From Pseudoduganella albidiflava (GTDB lineage: Bacteria > Pseudomonadota > Gammaproteobacteria > Burkholderiales > Burkholderiaceae_D): DNA of 64,000 nt. Below the pieces are notes generated by a model. It was given only the letters and a program-made list of their open reading frames with translations, was not told where the DNA came from and made no database searches. Each line of letters opens with the position of its first letter. Within the stretch, counting starts at the first letter, position 1. The stretch spans positions 1,364,001-1,428,000 of the forward strand of contig NZ_CP036401.1 of NCBI RefSeq assembly GCF_004322755.1. The letters run 5' to 3'. A program made the position numbers and the translations under genes. Shown one piece after another: positions 28,040 through 37,164 of the stretch.

Positions 28040-29245
28040 ATGCACATGGGTACCACCGAACTGTTTTTGATCGCGATGACGGCCATCGTCGGTATTCCAT
28101 ACCTGGTCTGGCGCCTGGGCGACACCGATTACTGGGCGCCGCTGGTCGTGGTGCAGACGGTGACGGGCATCGTGCTGGGCCCAGGCATCCTCGGCAAGGC
28201 CTTCCCCGAGTACTACAGCTTCGTGTTCACGCCAGCCGTCATCCATTGCCTGAATGGCCTGGCCTGGTGGGCCGTGATGCTGTTCGTGATGCTGGCCGGA
28301 ATCGAGCTGGACCTGAAAAAGGCGTGGGCGCACCGCCGCGAAAGCTCGATCACGGCCGGCCTGGCGCTGGGCACGCCGCTGGTGCTGGGCTGCGTGGCGG
28401 CCGGCTGCCTGCTGGCGTTCGACGGCTGGGCCGGCACGCAGGCCGCCGGCTGGCAATTCGTCACCGGCGTGGGCATGGCCTGCGCCGTGACGGCGCTGCC
28501 GGTGCTGATCATGCTGATGGAAAAGCTGGAGATCCTGCGCCAGCCGCTGGGCCAGCGCGTGCTGCGCTATGCCAGCCTGGACGACCTGCTGGTCTGGGGC
28601 GTGCTGGCGCTGATCCTGCTGGAGTGGGAAAGGGTAGGGCGGCAGGCCGGCTTCATCGTGCTGTTCGTGCCGGTGACGATGCTGTTCCGCCGCCTGATGG
28701 AAAGGCTGGCCGAGCGCGACCGCTGGTTCGTGGCGCTGATCTGGCTGTGTCTCTGTTCGTTCGCGGCCGACTGGGCGGGCCTGCACTTCATGGTCGGTGC
28801 GTACCTGGCCGGCGCCGTGATGGATGCCGAGTGGTTCGGCGAGGAAAAGCTGGACAAGATGCGCCAGGTGCTGCTGCTGACGCTGATGCCGGTGTACTTC
28901 CTCAGCACGGGCTTGCGCACCAACTGGGCGGTGGGCGGCTATGCCGTGTTCGTTGCCGCCGGCGTGCTGTTGCTGGCATCCACCGCCGGCAAGCTGGCCG
29001 GCGCCCACGCGGCCGGCAAACTGCTGGGCTGGAGCCGCACCGAATCCTCGGTGATCGGCTGGCTGCTGCAGACCAAGGGGCTGGTGATGATCATCTTCGC
29101 CAATATCCTGCTCGACAAGGGCATCATTTCCAGCGAGACCTTCACGGCGCTGTTGCTGATGGCCGTGGGGAGCACGATGCTGACGGTGCCGGCGGTGTAT
29201 CCGAAGCTGCGGGCGGCGGTGCAGCTGATCTTGAAGCCGGCTTGA
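28040..29245 (+). CDS. Cation/proton antiporter, CPA2-like
   Basis: A 401-residue integral membrane protein with about 11-12 hydrophobic helices. Features typical of Na+/H+ or K+/H+ exchangers are the TGIVLGPGILGK loop, a conserved acidic residue in MLAGIELDLKKAW, the SLDDLLVWG segment and GAYLAGAVMD. It lacks the C-terminal TrkA-N domain of KefB/KefC, so it is a core-only exchanger. AAGGAGAG stands 6 bases before the ATG. It is probably involved in pH or cation homeostasis. The ion cannot be read from the sequence. Confidence 0.88.
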   Translation: MHMGTTELFLIAMTAIVGIPYLVWRLGDTDYWAPLVVVQTVTGIVLGPGILGKAFPEYYSFVFTPAVIHCLNGLAWWAVMLFVMLAGIELDLKKAWAHRRESSITAGLALGTPLVLGCVAAGCLLAFDGWAGTQAAGWQFVTGVGMACAVTALPVLIMLMEKLEILRQPLGQRVLRYASLDDLLVWGVLALILLEWERVGRQAGFIVLFVPVTMLFRRLMERLAERDRWFVALIWLCLCSFAADWAGLHFMVGAYLAGAVMDAEWFGEEKLDKMRQVLLLTLMPVYFLSTGLRTNWAVGGYAVFVAAGVLLLASTAGKLAGAHAAGKLLGWSRTESSVIGWLLQTKGLVMIIFANILLDKGIISSETFTALLLMAVGSTMLTVPAVYPKLRAAVQLILKPA

Positions 29246-29327
29246 GGCTTGCCGTGTCCGCCCCAGTGGCGGGAACCGGGTTCAGCCCCAGCGGCAGAGG
29301 CCGGTGTCACACCCAGCGGCAGAGGCC

Positions 29328-29391
29328 GGGGTCAGACCCCCAACGCCGCTGGCAGTGACCTCGTCGTTTGCGGGATCGGGGGTCTGACCCC
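29328..29391. repeat. Pair of GGGGTC elements in inverted order
   Basis: GGGGTCAGACCCC (29328-29340) and GGGGTCTGACCCC (29379-29391) are reverse complements 38 bases apart. Degenerate copies of CCCAGCGGCAGAGGCCGG precede them. They lie between the convergent antiporter and GGDEF-EAL genes. Confidence 0.8.
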
Positions 29392-29451
29392 AGGGGACGC
29401 CGTCGGCTGAGCCAAGGGGATGCCGTCGGCTTTTCCTGCGGCCCCTCCCGC

Positions 29452-31509
29452 TCAATGCGCCGCCAGCCATTCCTCCAGCGCGGGCCGCGTCATCGGCTGG
29501 CTGATGTAGTTGCCCTGCACGCTGGTGCAGCCGTTGGCGGCCAGGAAGTCGTGCTGGTCGCGCGTTTCGACACCGGTGGCCACCACGCGGATGTTGAGGT
29601 TGTTGCCGATGTCGAGCATGGTCTTGGCCAGCGCGCCGCTGCCGGGGATGCCGTCGATTTCCTGCACGCGCTGGCGCGTCATCTTCAACTGGCTGACGGG
29701 AAGCTGGCGCAGGCAGAACAGGTTGTTCATGCCGGCGCCGAATTCATCCACAGACAGGCGGATGCCCAGTTCCTGCAGGCCATTGGCCAGCCGCGTGGCC
29801 TGTTCCGGGTTGTTCATCAATTGTTCCTCGCGCATTTCCAACGTGAGGCTGGCCGGGTTCACGCCGTGGTGCGCCACGCGCCTGGCGATGTGGGGCAGGT
29901 AGTCGCGCTGGGAAAACTCGCGCGACGATGTGTTGATGGAAATCGGCAGGTCCGGAAAGCCCAGTTCGGCCAGCCGGCGCAGCGTGGAGCACACGTCTTC
30001 CAGCACGCGCCGCCCGAGCAGCACGATCAGGCCGCTTTCCTCCGCGTCGGGCAGGAAGTCGGCCGGCAGCAGCTCGCCCCGTTCCGGGTGGCGCCAGCGC
30101 AGCAGCGCCTCCACGCCCAGGATCTTGCCGCTGTCGACGGCCACGTGCGGCTGGAACAGCAGGTAGAGATCATCCCGTTCCAGCGCTTCGCGCAGTGCCA
30201 CTTCCATGCGCTGGCGGGCGGCCGAGTTGTCCGCCATGCCGCGCGAATAGAAGTGCACGGCATCCGGTCCGCCGTGCTTGCCCTCGTACATCGCCGTATC
30301 GGCCGCCTGCAGCAGCTCGCCCGGCGTTCGGCCGTCGTCCGGCCAGACCGCCACGCCCATGCTGGCGCCCACCGACAGCATGCGGCCGTCGATGTCCATT
30401 TCCGGCGCCATCGCGCGCCGGATCCGCTCGATCATCTTCAGCGTGTAGCGCATGTTGGGCTGCGCCGCCAGCACCATCACGAATTCATCGCCGCCCAGGC
30501 GCGCCACCGTGTCCGATTCGCGCAGCGCCGATTGCAGGCGCTGGGCGACGCATTTGAGTACCTGGTCGCCGGCCGAATGGCCCATCGTGTCGTTGATTTC
30601 CTTGAACTTGTTCAAGTCCATCAGGATCACGGCCACCTTTTCCTGGTTGCGCTGGGCCGCCTGCACCGCGTGCTCGAGCCGGTCGCGCAGCAGCAGGCGG
30701 TTCGCCAGCCCGGTCAGCGGATCGTGCGTGACCAGGTGTTCGAGCTGGGCCGTGCGCTGCTTCAGGGAGGTGATGTCCTCGATGATGCCGATGAAATGCG
30801 TGACATGGCCGCCCGCGTCGCGCACCGGCGTGACCGACAGGTGGTTCCAGAACAGCTCGCCGCTCTTGCGCTTGTTGCGGAAGACCACGGTGGCGGTGCG
30901 GTGTTCCGCGATCGCATTCGCGAGGTAGGTGCGCTGGTCGTCGTCCATGCCGTGCGCGGCCATGAAGCGCGAATCGTGGTTGATGGCTTCCACGGCGGCA
31001 TAGCCGCTGATGCGCTCGAACGCCGGGTTGACGTACTCGATCGGATTGTCGCGCCCTTCATGGCGCGTGATGACGATGCCGTTGTTGGCGGCCATCAGCG
31101 CACGCTCGAACAGTTCGAGCTTGTCGCGCTGGCGATAATGCCGCGTCAGGTCGACACCCATGCCGCACAGGTAGCGGCCGTCGCCGACGATCGACAGCCG
31201 CGAACCGACGAACAGGAAAGGCGTGGTGCCGCCATTGGCGTTACGCACCCGCGCTTCCACCTGCACCCGCTCGTCGCTCTGGAACACGGCGCAGAATGCG
31301 CGCGCGACCCGGGCGCGCATGTCCGGCTCGAACAGCTCGAGCATGTGGATCGAGCGCAGGCGCTCGGCCGACAGCCCGGTCACCTGCTCGAGTTGACGGT
31401 TCCATAAGACAAAGTAGCCGGACTCGTCCATTACATAGAAAGTCCCGGCCAGCAGGTCGATGACGTCCCGTAATGGCAGATTACCGACGAGCGCTGCCGC
31501 GCTTTCCAT
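29452..31509 (-). CDS. PAS-PAS-GGDEF-EAL protein with degenerate EAL site
   Basis: A 685-residue cytoplasmic signalling protein. Two PAS domains (about 15-130 and 135-255), a GGDEF domain with an intact ARLGGDEFVMVL site and an EAL domain follow in order. The EAL domain keeps VEALLRW but several metal or catalytic positions are changed: DEFGAG for DDFGTG, LKMTRQ for LKIDxx, and ATGVET for AEGVET. It is therefore probably an active diguanylate cyclase with a weak or inactive phosphodiesterase. GGGGAG precedes the ATG. No membrane segment is seen, so the PAS domains likely sense a cytosolic signal. Confidence 0.93.
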   Translation of the reverse strand: MESAAALVGNLPLRDVIDLLAGTFYVMDESGYFVLWNRQLEQVTGLSAERLRSIHMLELFEPDMRARVARAFCAVFQSDERVQVEARVRNANGGTTPFLFVGSRLSIVGDGRYLCGMGVDLTRHYRQRDKLELFERALMAANNGIVITRHEGRDNPIEYVNPAFERISGYAAVEAINHDSRFMAAHGMDDDQRTYLANAIAEHRTATVVFRNKRKSGELFWNHLSVTPVRDAGGHVTHFIGIIEDITSLKQRTAQLEHLVTHDPLTGLANRLLLRDRLEHAVQAAQRNQEKVAVILMDLNKFKEINDTMGHSAGDQVLKCVAQRLQSALRESDTVARLGGDEFVMVLAAQPNMRYTLKMIERIRRAMAPEMDIDGRMLSVGASMGVAVWPDDGRTPGELLQAADTAMYEGKHGGPDAVHFYSRGMADNSAARQRMEVALREALERDDLYLLFQPHVAVDSGKILGVEALLRWRHPERGELLPADFLPDAEESGLIVLLGRRVLEDVCSTLRRLAELGFPDLPISINTSSREFSQRDYLPHIARRVAHHGVNPASLTLEMREEQLMNNPEQATRLANGLQELGIRLSVDEFGAGMNNLFCLRQLPVSQLKMTRQRVQEIDGIPGSGALAKTMLDIGNNLNIRVVATGVETRDQHDFLAANGCTSVQGNYISQPMTRPALEEWLAAH

Positions 31510-31697
31510 GCGATCTCCCCGAAGTACTTGTTGTTATTACCGCGTTATTGCCGAGCCTGCGTGCTGTCGGATGCCGGCAATCACACTGGAAAACATGGCC
31601 GCGCGCCGGCACGCTGCCATTTAAACAACGTGACTAAAGTATGGATGAAATTACAAAAATGTGACGCGCGGTTGCCGCGCATGGATGAGCAAGAGTT

Positions 31698-32093
31698 TCA
31701 GTCTGGAAGCCGCTCTTCGTCCAGCAGCGCGGAAATCTCGGCGCGCTCGCGGGCCGAGACGTGGCCGCCGCGCAGCGCCGCCAGTACCAGCGCCTTGCCG
31801 GAGCCGGCAAACGCCTTCTGGATCAGGTCCTTCAGCAGGTGGGTCTGCAGGCGATCCTGTTCCTCGGCGGGCGCGTACACATGGGCACGCGCACTCTCGT
31901 CGCGTGTGACGAGGCCCTTGCCGTGCATGACCTGGAGCAGCCGCAGCACGTTGGCATAGGTCAGCTCGGGACGGCCATCGAGGGCCGCCGCGTGCACCTG
32001 CTTCGCCGTGGCCGGGCCCAGCGCATACAGCAGGCGCAGCATCTCCAGTTCGGCGGGGGTGGGGCGGGGCTGCTTGGTGTGGGGCGTGCTCAT
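31698..32093 (-). CDS. BlaI/MecI/CopY-type winged-helix repressor
   Basis: A 131-residue regulator. The N-terminal winged helix contains TPAELEMLRLLYALGPATAKQV and LTYANVLRLLQVMHGKGLVTRDE, the standard pattern of the BlaI/CopY family, followed by a helical dimerisation region. Repressors of this family usually sit beside a BlaR1-like M56 sensor or a transporter, and neither is present, so the gene is an orphan. It diverges from odhA across 312 bases. Whether it controls odhA or only itself cannot be told. Confidence 0.85.
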   Translation of the reverse strand: MSTPHTKQPRPTPAELEMLRLLYALGPATAKQVHAAALDGRPELTYANVLRLLQVMHGKGLVTRDESARAHVYAPAEEQDRLQTHLLKDLIQKAFAGSGKALVLAALRGGHVSARERAEISALLDEERLPD

Positions 32094-32405
32094 GGCGGTC
32101 TTCCTGGGGGATCCGGAAGTAGAATAAATGATCTAGAAAGGGATGTCTACCGGAGCCGGCCCGAAGCCGCGGGTTTCCCCCGGAAAGAAGTGTCCAATTA
32201 ACTCAATGGTGGTTGTTGCATCTCAAGGCAGCGTGCTATCCTAAGTGGCTATTTCTGGAAGCTTGGAAGTAAATTGTCTTTCGGGCAACCAAAGAGGTCC
32301 TTCCCCCACAACTTGATGTGCGATCCGCTAACCGGTCAGGCCGTGTCGCGGAAGGTTTGTATAACCCGCCCCATACTCGCGAAGCGCGAAGAAAGGTGAG
32401 CAAGA
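32094..32405. promoter_or_regulatory. Divergent control region between the BlaI-type gene and odhA
   Basis: This 312-base gap holds no gene. A candidate odhA promoter is TTGTTG (32213-32218) with TATCCT (32237-32242), spaced by 18 bases. Near the repressor gene, GTAGA (32117-32121) and TCTAC (32146-32150) form distant inverted arms that might be an operator. Both are weak calls. Confidence 0.4.
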
Positions 32406-35261
32406 ATGATGCAGCAACAGACGTCCAACTCCTACCTGTTTGGTGGGAATGCGCCGTACGTAGAGGAACTCTACGAAGCGTACCTGGAAAACCCGGGCTC
32501 CGTGCCCGACAATTGGCGCGCTTATTTCGACGCGATGCAGCACGTGCCTGCCGTCGACGGCTCGAACAAACCCGACGTCAACCACTCCTCCGTGATCGCT
32601 TCGTTCGCCGAGCGTGCGAAAGCCGGCCCGATCCGCACCGTGACCGCGACGGCGGACGCCGAGATGGGCCGCAAGCGCGTGGCCGCCACCCAGCTGATCG
32701 CAGCCTACCGCTACCTGGGCTCTCGCTGGGCCAACCTCGATCCGCTGCAGCGCCAGGAGCGCCCGGCGATCCCGGAACTGGATCCGACCTCGTACGGTTT
32801 CACCGACGCGGACATGGACACCGTGTTCAACATCAGCAACACCTATTTCGGTCCGGAAACCGCATCGCTGCGCGACCTGCTGAACTACCTGCGCGAAACG
32901 TACACCCGTTCGATCGGCGCGGAGTTCATGTACATTTCCGACCCGGCCGAGAAGCGCTGGCTGCAGGAGCGCCTGGAGTCGATCCGCTCGACGCCGAACT
33001 TCACGGCCGAAAAGAAAAAGCACATCCTGGAACGCCTGACGGCCGCCGAAGGCCTCGAGCGCTACCTGCACACCAAGTACGTGGGCCAGAAACGCTTCTC
33101 GCTGGAAGGCGGCGAAACGTTCATCGCCTCGATGGATGAGATCATCCAGCGCGCCGGCGAAAAGGGCGTGCAGGAAATCGTCATCGGCATGGCCCACCGC
33201 GGCCGCCTGAACGTGCTGGTCAACACCCTGGGCAAGGCACCGAAGGACCTGTTCGAAGAATTCGAAGGCAAGCATGGCGACGACCTGCCGGCCGGCGACG
33301 TGAAATACCACCAGGGCTTCTCGTCGGACATCTCCACCGCCGGTGGCCCGGTCCACCTGTCGCTGGCGTTCAACCCGTCGCACCTGGAAATCGTCAACCC
33401 GGTGGTCGAAGGTTCCGTCAAGGCGCGCATGGACCGCCGCGGCGATACGCAAGGCGCGCAAGTGCTGCCGATCCTGGTGCACGGCGACGCGGCATTCGCC
33501 GGCCAGGGCGTGGTGATGGAAACGCTGAACCTGGCGCAGACCCGCGGCTACGGCACGGGCGGCACGGTGCACATCGTGATCAACAACCAGATCGGCTTCA
33601 CCACGTCCGACCCGCGCGACGCGCGTTCGACGATCTATTGCTCCGACGTCGTGAAGATGATCGAGGCACCGGTGCTGCACGTGAACGCGGACGATCCTGA
33701 AGCGGTCGTGCTGGCTTCGCAGATCGCGCTGGACTACCGCGCGCAGTTCCAGAAAGACATCGTCGTCGACATTATCTGCTACCGCAAGCTGGGTCACAAC
33801 GAGCAGGATACCCCGGCGCTGACGCAGCCGCTGATGTACAAGAAGATCGCGCAACACCCTGGCACCCGCCGCCTGTACGCCGACAAGCTGGCGGCCCAGG
33901 GCGTGATCCCGGCCGACGGCGGCGACCAGATGGTGGCCGCGTACCGCAATGCGATGGACGCCGGCAAGCACACCGTCGATCCGGTCATCTCGAACTTCAA
34001 GAACAAGTTCGCCGTCGACTGGCTGCCGTTCCTGAACCGCAAGTGGACCGACGCGGCCGACACCGCCGTGCCGCTGACGGAACTGAAGCGCCTGGCCGGC
34101 CGCATCACCACGGTGCCGGAAGGCTTCAAGGTGCACTCGCTGGTGGAAAAAGTGCTGGCCGACCGCGCCAACATGGGTAAAGGTGAACTGAACCTGGACT
34201 GGGGCATGGGCGAACACCTGGCCTACGCGTCGCTGGTATCGTCCGGCTACGCCGTGCGCCTGACCGGCCAGGATGCCGGCCGCGGCACGTTCACGCACCG
34301 CCACGCCGTGCTGCACGACCAGAACCGCGAGCGCTGGGATGCCGGCACCTACGTGCCGCTGCAGAACATCTCCGAAAACCAGGCACCGTTCACCGTCATC
34401 GACTCCGTGCTGTCGGAAGAAGCGGTGCTGGGCTTCGAATACGGCTACTCGACCGCCGAGCCGAACACGCTGACGATCTGGGAAGCCCAGTTCGGCGACT
34501 TCGTCAACGGTGCCCAGGTGGTGATCGACCAGTTCATCAGCTCCGGCGAAGTGAAGTGGGGCCGCGCCTCCGGCCTGGTGATGCTGCTGCCGCACGGCTA
34601 CGAAGGCCAGGGTCCGGAACACTCGTCCGCCCGCCCTGAGCGCTTCCTGCAGCTGTGCGCAGAGAACAACATGCAGGTGGTGCAGCCGACCACGGCCGCG
34701 CAGATCTTCCACCTGCTGCGCCGCCAGATGGTGCGCCAGTTCCGCAAGCCGCTGGTCGTGATGACCCCGAAATCGCTGCTGCGCAACAAGGATGCCGGTT
34801 CGCCGCTGTCCGACCTGGCCAAGGGTGCGTTCCAGACCGTGATCGGCGAGACCGACGACAAGATCGATGCGAAGAAGGTCAAGCGCGTGATCGCCTGCTC
34901 CGGCAAGGTGTATTACGACCTGGCCAATGCCCGCAAGACCCGCGGCCAGACCGATACGGCCATCATCCGTGTCGAACAGCTGTACCCGTTCCCGCACAAG
35001 GCGTTCGCCGCCGAACTGAAGAAGTTCCCGGCACTGACCGAAGTGGTGTGGGCGCAGGACGAGCCGCAGAACCAGGGTCCATGGTTCCAGATCCAGCACA
35101 ACATCTTCGAGTCCATGGAAGCGGGCCAGCGCCTGGCGTACGCCGGCCGCCCAGCCTCCGCGTCGCCGGCTGTCGGCTACTACGACAAGCACTACGCCCA
35201 GCAGAAAGAACTGCTGGAAACGGCGTTCTCGAAGCTGAAGGGCTTCATCCTGACCAAGTAA
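32406..35261 (+). CDS. odhA: 2-oxoglutarate dehydrogenase E1 component
   Basis: A 951-residue thiamin-diphosphate enzyme (also called SucA) that decarboxylates 2-oxoglutarate and passes the succinyl group to the lipoyl domain of E2. The N-terminal NSYLFGGNAPYVEELYEAYL is the E2-binding segment. IGMAHRGRLNVL and KYHQGFSSD belong to the active site, and the cofactor region is seen around NNQIGFTTSDPRDARS. It heads the odhA-odhB-PspC-lpdA block and is separated from odhB by a strong hairpin. Length and start are normal. Confidence 0.98.
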   Translation: MMQQQTSNSYLFGGNAPYVEELYEAYLENPGSVPDNWRAYFDAMQHVPAVDGSNKPDVNHSSVIASFAERAKAGPIRTVTATADAEMGRKRVAATQLIAAYRYLGSRWANLDPLQRQERPAIPELDPTSYGFTDADMDTVFNISNTYFGPETASLRDLLNYLRETYTRSIGAEFMYISDPAEKRWLQERLESIRSTPNFTAEKKKHILERLTAAEGLERYLHTKYVGQKRFSLEGGETFIASMDEIIQRAGEKGVQEIVIGMAHRGRLNVLVNTLGKAPKDLFEEFEGKHGDDLPAGDVKYHQGFSSDISTAGGPVHLSLAFNPSHLEIVNPVVEGSVKARMDRRGDTQGAQVLPILVHGDAAFAGQGVVMETLNLAQTRGYGTGGTVHIVINNQIGFTTSDPRDARSTIYCSDVVKMIEAPVLHVNADDPEAVVLASQIALDYRAQFQKDIVVDIICYRKLGHNEQDTPALTQPLMYKKIAQHPGTRRLYADKLAAQGVIPADGGDQMVAAYRNAMDAGKHTVDPVISNFKNKFAVDWLPFLNRKWTDAADTAVPLTELKRLAGRITTVPEGFKVHSLVEKVLADRANMGKGELNLDWGMGEHLAYASLVSSGYAVRLTGQDAGRGTFTHRHAVLHDQNRERWDAGTYVPLQNISENQAPFTVIDSVLSEEAVLGFEYGYSTAEPNTLTIWEAQFGDFVNGAQVVIDQFISSGEVKWGRASGLVMLLPHGYEGQGPEHSSARPERFLQLCAENNMQVVQPTTAAQIFHLLRRQMVRQFRKPLVVMTPKSLLRNKDAGSPLSDLAKGAFQTVIGETDDKIDAKKVKRVIACSGKVYYDLANARKTRGQTDTAIIRVEQLYPFPHKAFAAELKKFPALTEVVWAQDEPQNQGPWFQIQHNIFESMEAGQRLAYAGRPASASPAVGYYDKHYAQQKELLETAFSKLKGFILTK

Positions 35262-35270
35262 GCACAGTAC

Positions 35271-35299
35271 GCCGCGCGGCCCTTCGAGGGCCGCGCGGC
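35271..35299 (+). other. Strong GC hairpin between odhA and odhB
   Basis: Thirteen paired bases (GCCGCGCGGCCCT with AGGGCCGCGCGGC) close a 3-base loop. No T tract follows, so it is more likely an mRNA-stabilising or partial attenuation structure than a true terminator. Translation of odhB starts 38 bases later. Confidence 0.75.
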
Positions 35300-35336
35300 A
35301 GCAACGCATCTATCGAATTCACGGAGTAACAACAAC

Positions 35337-36605
35337 ATGGCACAAATCGAAGTCAAAGTTCCTCAGCTGTCGGAATCCGTCGCCGAAGCGACCCTGCTGG
35401 CCTGGCACAAGCGCGTCGGCGACACCGTTGCACGCGATGAAAACCTGATCGACATCGAAACCGACAAAGTGGTCCTGGAACTGCCGGCACCAAGCGCCGG
35501 CGTGATCGTGCAGATCATTCAGAACGACGGCGCCACCGTGGTGGCCGACCAAGTGATCGCCATCATCGACACCGAAGCCACTGCCAAGGTATCGCCGATC
35601 CCTGTTTCCGCCGCACCGGTCGCCGCCGAAGCCGCACCGACCCCGGCGCCCGCCGCAGCCGCTGCGCCCGCCACCGGTGGCGCGAAAGGCGACGTGGCCA
35701 TGCCGGCCGCCGCCAAGATCCTGTCCGAAAAAGGCCTGTCCGCGACCGACGTGTCCGGCTCCGGCAAGGATGGCCGCGTGACCAAGGGCGATGCCCTGGC
35801 CGCTTCCGCCAAGCCTGCCGCCGCGCCGGCACCGGCCGCCGCGCCAGCCGCCGCCAAGCCCGCGCTGCAGAAGATCGCCGCACCGGTCAGCCTGAACCTG
35901 GGCGACCGTCCGGAAGAGCGCGTGCCGATGAGCCGCCTGCGCGCCCGTATCGCCGAGCGCCTGGTCGAATCGCAATCCACCAACGCCATCCTGACCACCT
36001 TCAACGAGGTGAACATGAAGCCGGTGATGGACCTGCGCAACAAGTACAAGGACAAGTTCGAGAAAGAGCACGGCGTCAAGCTGGGCTTCATGTCGTTCTT
36101 CGTCAAGGCCGCCGTGGCCGCCCTGAAGAAGTACCCGATCCTGAACGCTTCGGTCGACGGTAACGACATCGTCTACCACGGCTACTTCGACATCGGTATC
36201 GCCGTCGGCTCGCCGCGCGGCCTGGTGGTGCCGATCCTGCGCAACGCCGACCAGATGACGATCGCCGAGATCGAGAAGAAGATCGGCGAATTCGGCCAGA
36301 AAGCCAAGGAAGGCAAGCTGACGCTGGACGACCTGACCGGCGGCACGTTCTCGATCTCGAACGGCGGTACCTTCGGCTCCATGCTGTCGACCCCGATCAT
36401 CAACCCGCCGCAGTCGGCGATCCTGGGCGTGCACGCGACCAAGGACCGCGCCGTGGTGGAGGATGGCCAGATCGTGATCCGCCCGATGAACTACCTGGCG
36501 ATGTCGTACGACCACCGTATCATCGACGGCCGCGAAGCCGTGCTGGGCCTGGTGGCGATGAAGGAAGCGCTGGAAGATCCGGCGCGCCTGCTGCTGGACC
36601 TGTAA
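35337..36605 (+). CDS. odhB: 2-oxoglutarate dehydrogenase E2, dihydrolipoyl succinyltransferase
   Basis: A 422-residue core of the 2-oxoglutarate dehydrogenase complex (also called SucB). One lipoyl domain (1-75) carries the lipoylated lysine in ETDKVVLEL (Lys44). Ala/Pro-rich linkers surround an E3/E1-binding domain ([20 protein letters not shown]). The catalytic domain ends with [13 protein letters not shown], where His393 and Asp397 form the acyltransferase site. GGAG lies 12 bases before the ATG, rather far. It receives succinyl groups from OdhA and is reoxidised by LpdA. Confidence 0.98.
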   Translation: MAQIEVKVPQLSESVAEATLLAWHKRVGDTVARDENLIDIETDKVVLELPAPSAGVIVQIIQNDGATVVADQVIAIIDTEATAKVSPIPVSAAPVAAEAAPTPAPAAAAAPATGGAKGDVAMPAAAKILSEKGLSATDVSGSGKDGRVTKGDALAASAKPAAAPAPAAAPAAAKPALQKIAAPVSLNLGDRPEERVPMSRLRARIAERLVESQSTNAILTTFNEVNMKPVMDLRNKYKDKFEKEHGVKLGFMSFFVKAAVAALKKYPILNASVDGNDIVYHGYFDIGIAVGSPRGLVVPILRNADQMTIAEIEKKIGEFGQKAKEGKLTLDDLTGGTFSISNGGTFGSMLSTPIINPPQSAILGVHATKDRAVVEDGQIVIRPMNYLAMSYDHRIIDGREAVLGLVAMKEALEDPARLLLDL

Positions 36606-36665
36606 TCGGTATCGAAGAGTAGGTAAATCACCGGCGTCCGTTCGGCCTCGCGGCTGGACGGAGCC

Positions 36666-36695
36666 GGTGTCGGACACCTTCAGGTGTCGGACACC
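36666..36695. repeat. Tandem pair of GGTGTCGGACACC palindromes
   Basis: Two copies of the 13-base element GGTGTCGGACACC (36666-36678 and 36683-36695) are separated by TTCA and followed by GGTTTTC. This is another member of the short intergenic palindrome group in the window. Confidence 0.8.
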
Positions 36696-36806
36696 GGTTT
36701 TCATGCCGACGCTAACGAGGCATTGGCAAAACCGGAGGCAGTCCCCAGGTACCCGGGGGCAGGCCCCGAGACCTCGGCAGCCAACGTCGCACCTTGGGAG
36801 CCGACA

Positions 36807-37163
36807 ATGACCATCTCCGACGAAATCCGCCGCCTGCACGAACTCCACCAGGCCGGTGCGCTGACCGACGCGGAATTCGCGCGTGCCAAGGAACGGCTGC
36901 TGGACGGCGCGCCCGGCCAGCCGGCCGGCGACGGCGACCTGGCCAGCGAGTTTTCCAGGCTGCGGCGCTCGCGCGTCAACCGCTGGCTGGGCGGCGTGTG
37001 CGGCGGGCTGGGACGCGCTTCCGGTGTCGATGCATGGATCTGGCGCCTCGTGTTCGTGCTGTTCACGATCTCGTTCGGCTTCGGGCTGGTGATTTACATT
37101 CTGTTGTGGATATTCGTCCCGGAGGAAGAACCTCTTCCCGGCGGCGACATAATTGGAAAATGA
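36807..37163 (+). CDS. SHOCT-PspC domain membrane protein
   Basis: A 118-residue protein. The N-terminal SHOCT-like helix pair ([30 protein letters not shown]) is followed by a PspC domain with [20 protein letters not shown] and one long hydrophobic helix ([20 protein letters not shown]). PspC proteins act in envelope-stress signalling. GGGAG lies 8 bases before the ATG. It sits between odhB and lpdA, and lpdA begins one base after its stop, so it is likely co-transcribed with the dehydrogenase genes. Its link to them is unexplained. Confidence 0.85.
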   Translation: MTISDEIRRLHELHQAGALTDAEFARAKERLLDGAPGQPAGDGDLASEFSRLRRSRVNRWLGGVCGGLGRASGVDAWIWRLVFVLFTISFGFGLVIYILLWIFVPEEEPLPGGDIIGK

Positions 37164-37164
37164 C

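Noticed and set aside
32328..35309. Long minus-strand open frame opposite odhA
   Set aside because: It covers a complete 2-oxoglutarate dehydrogenase gene and lacks any recognisable feature.
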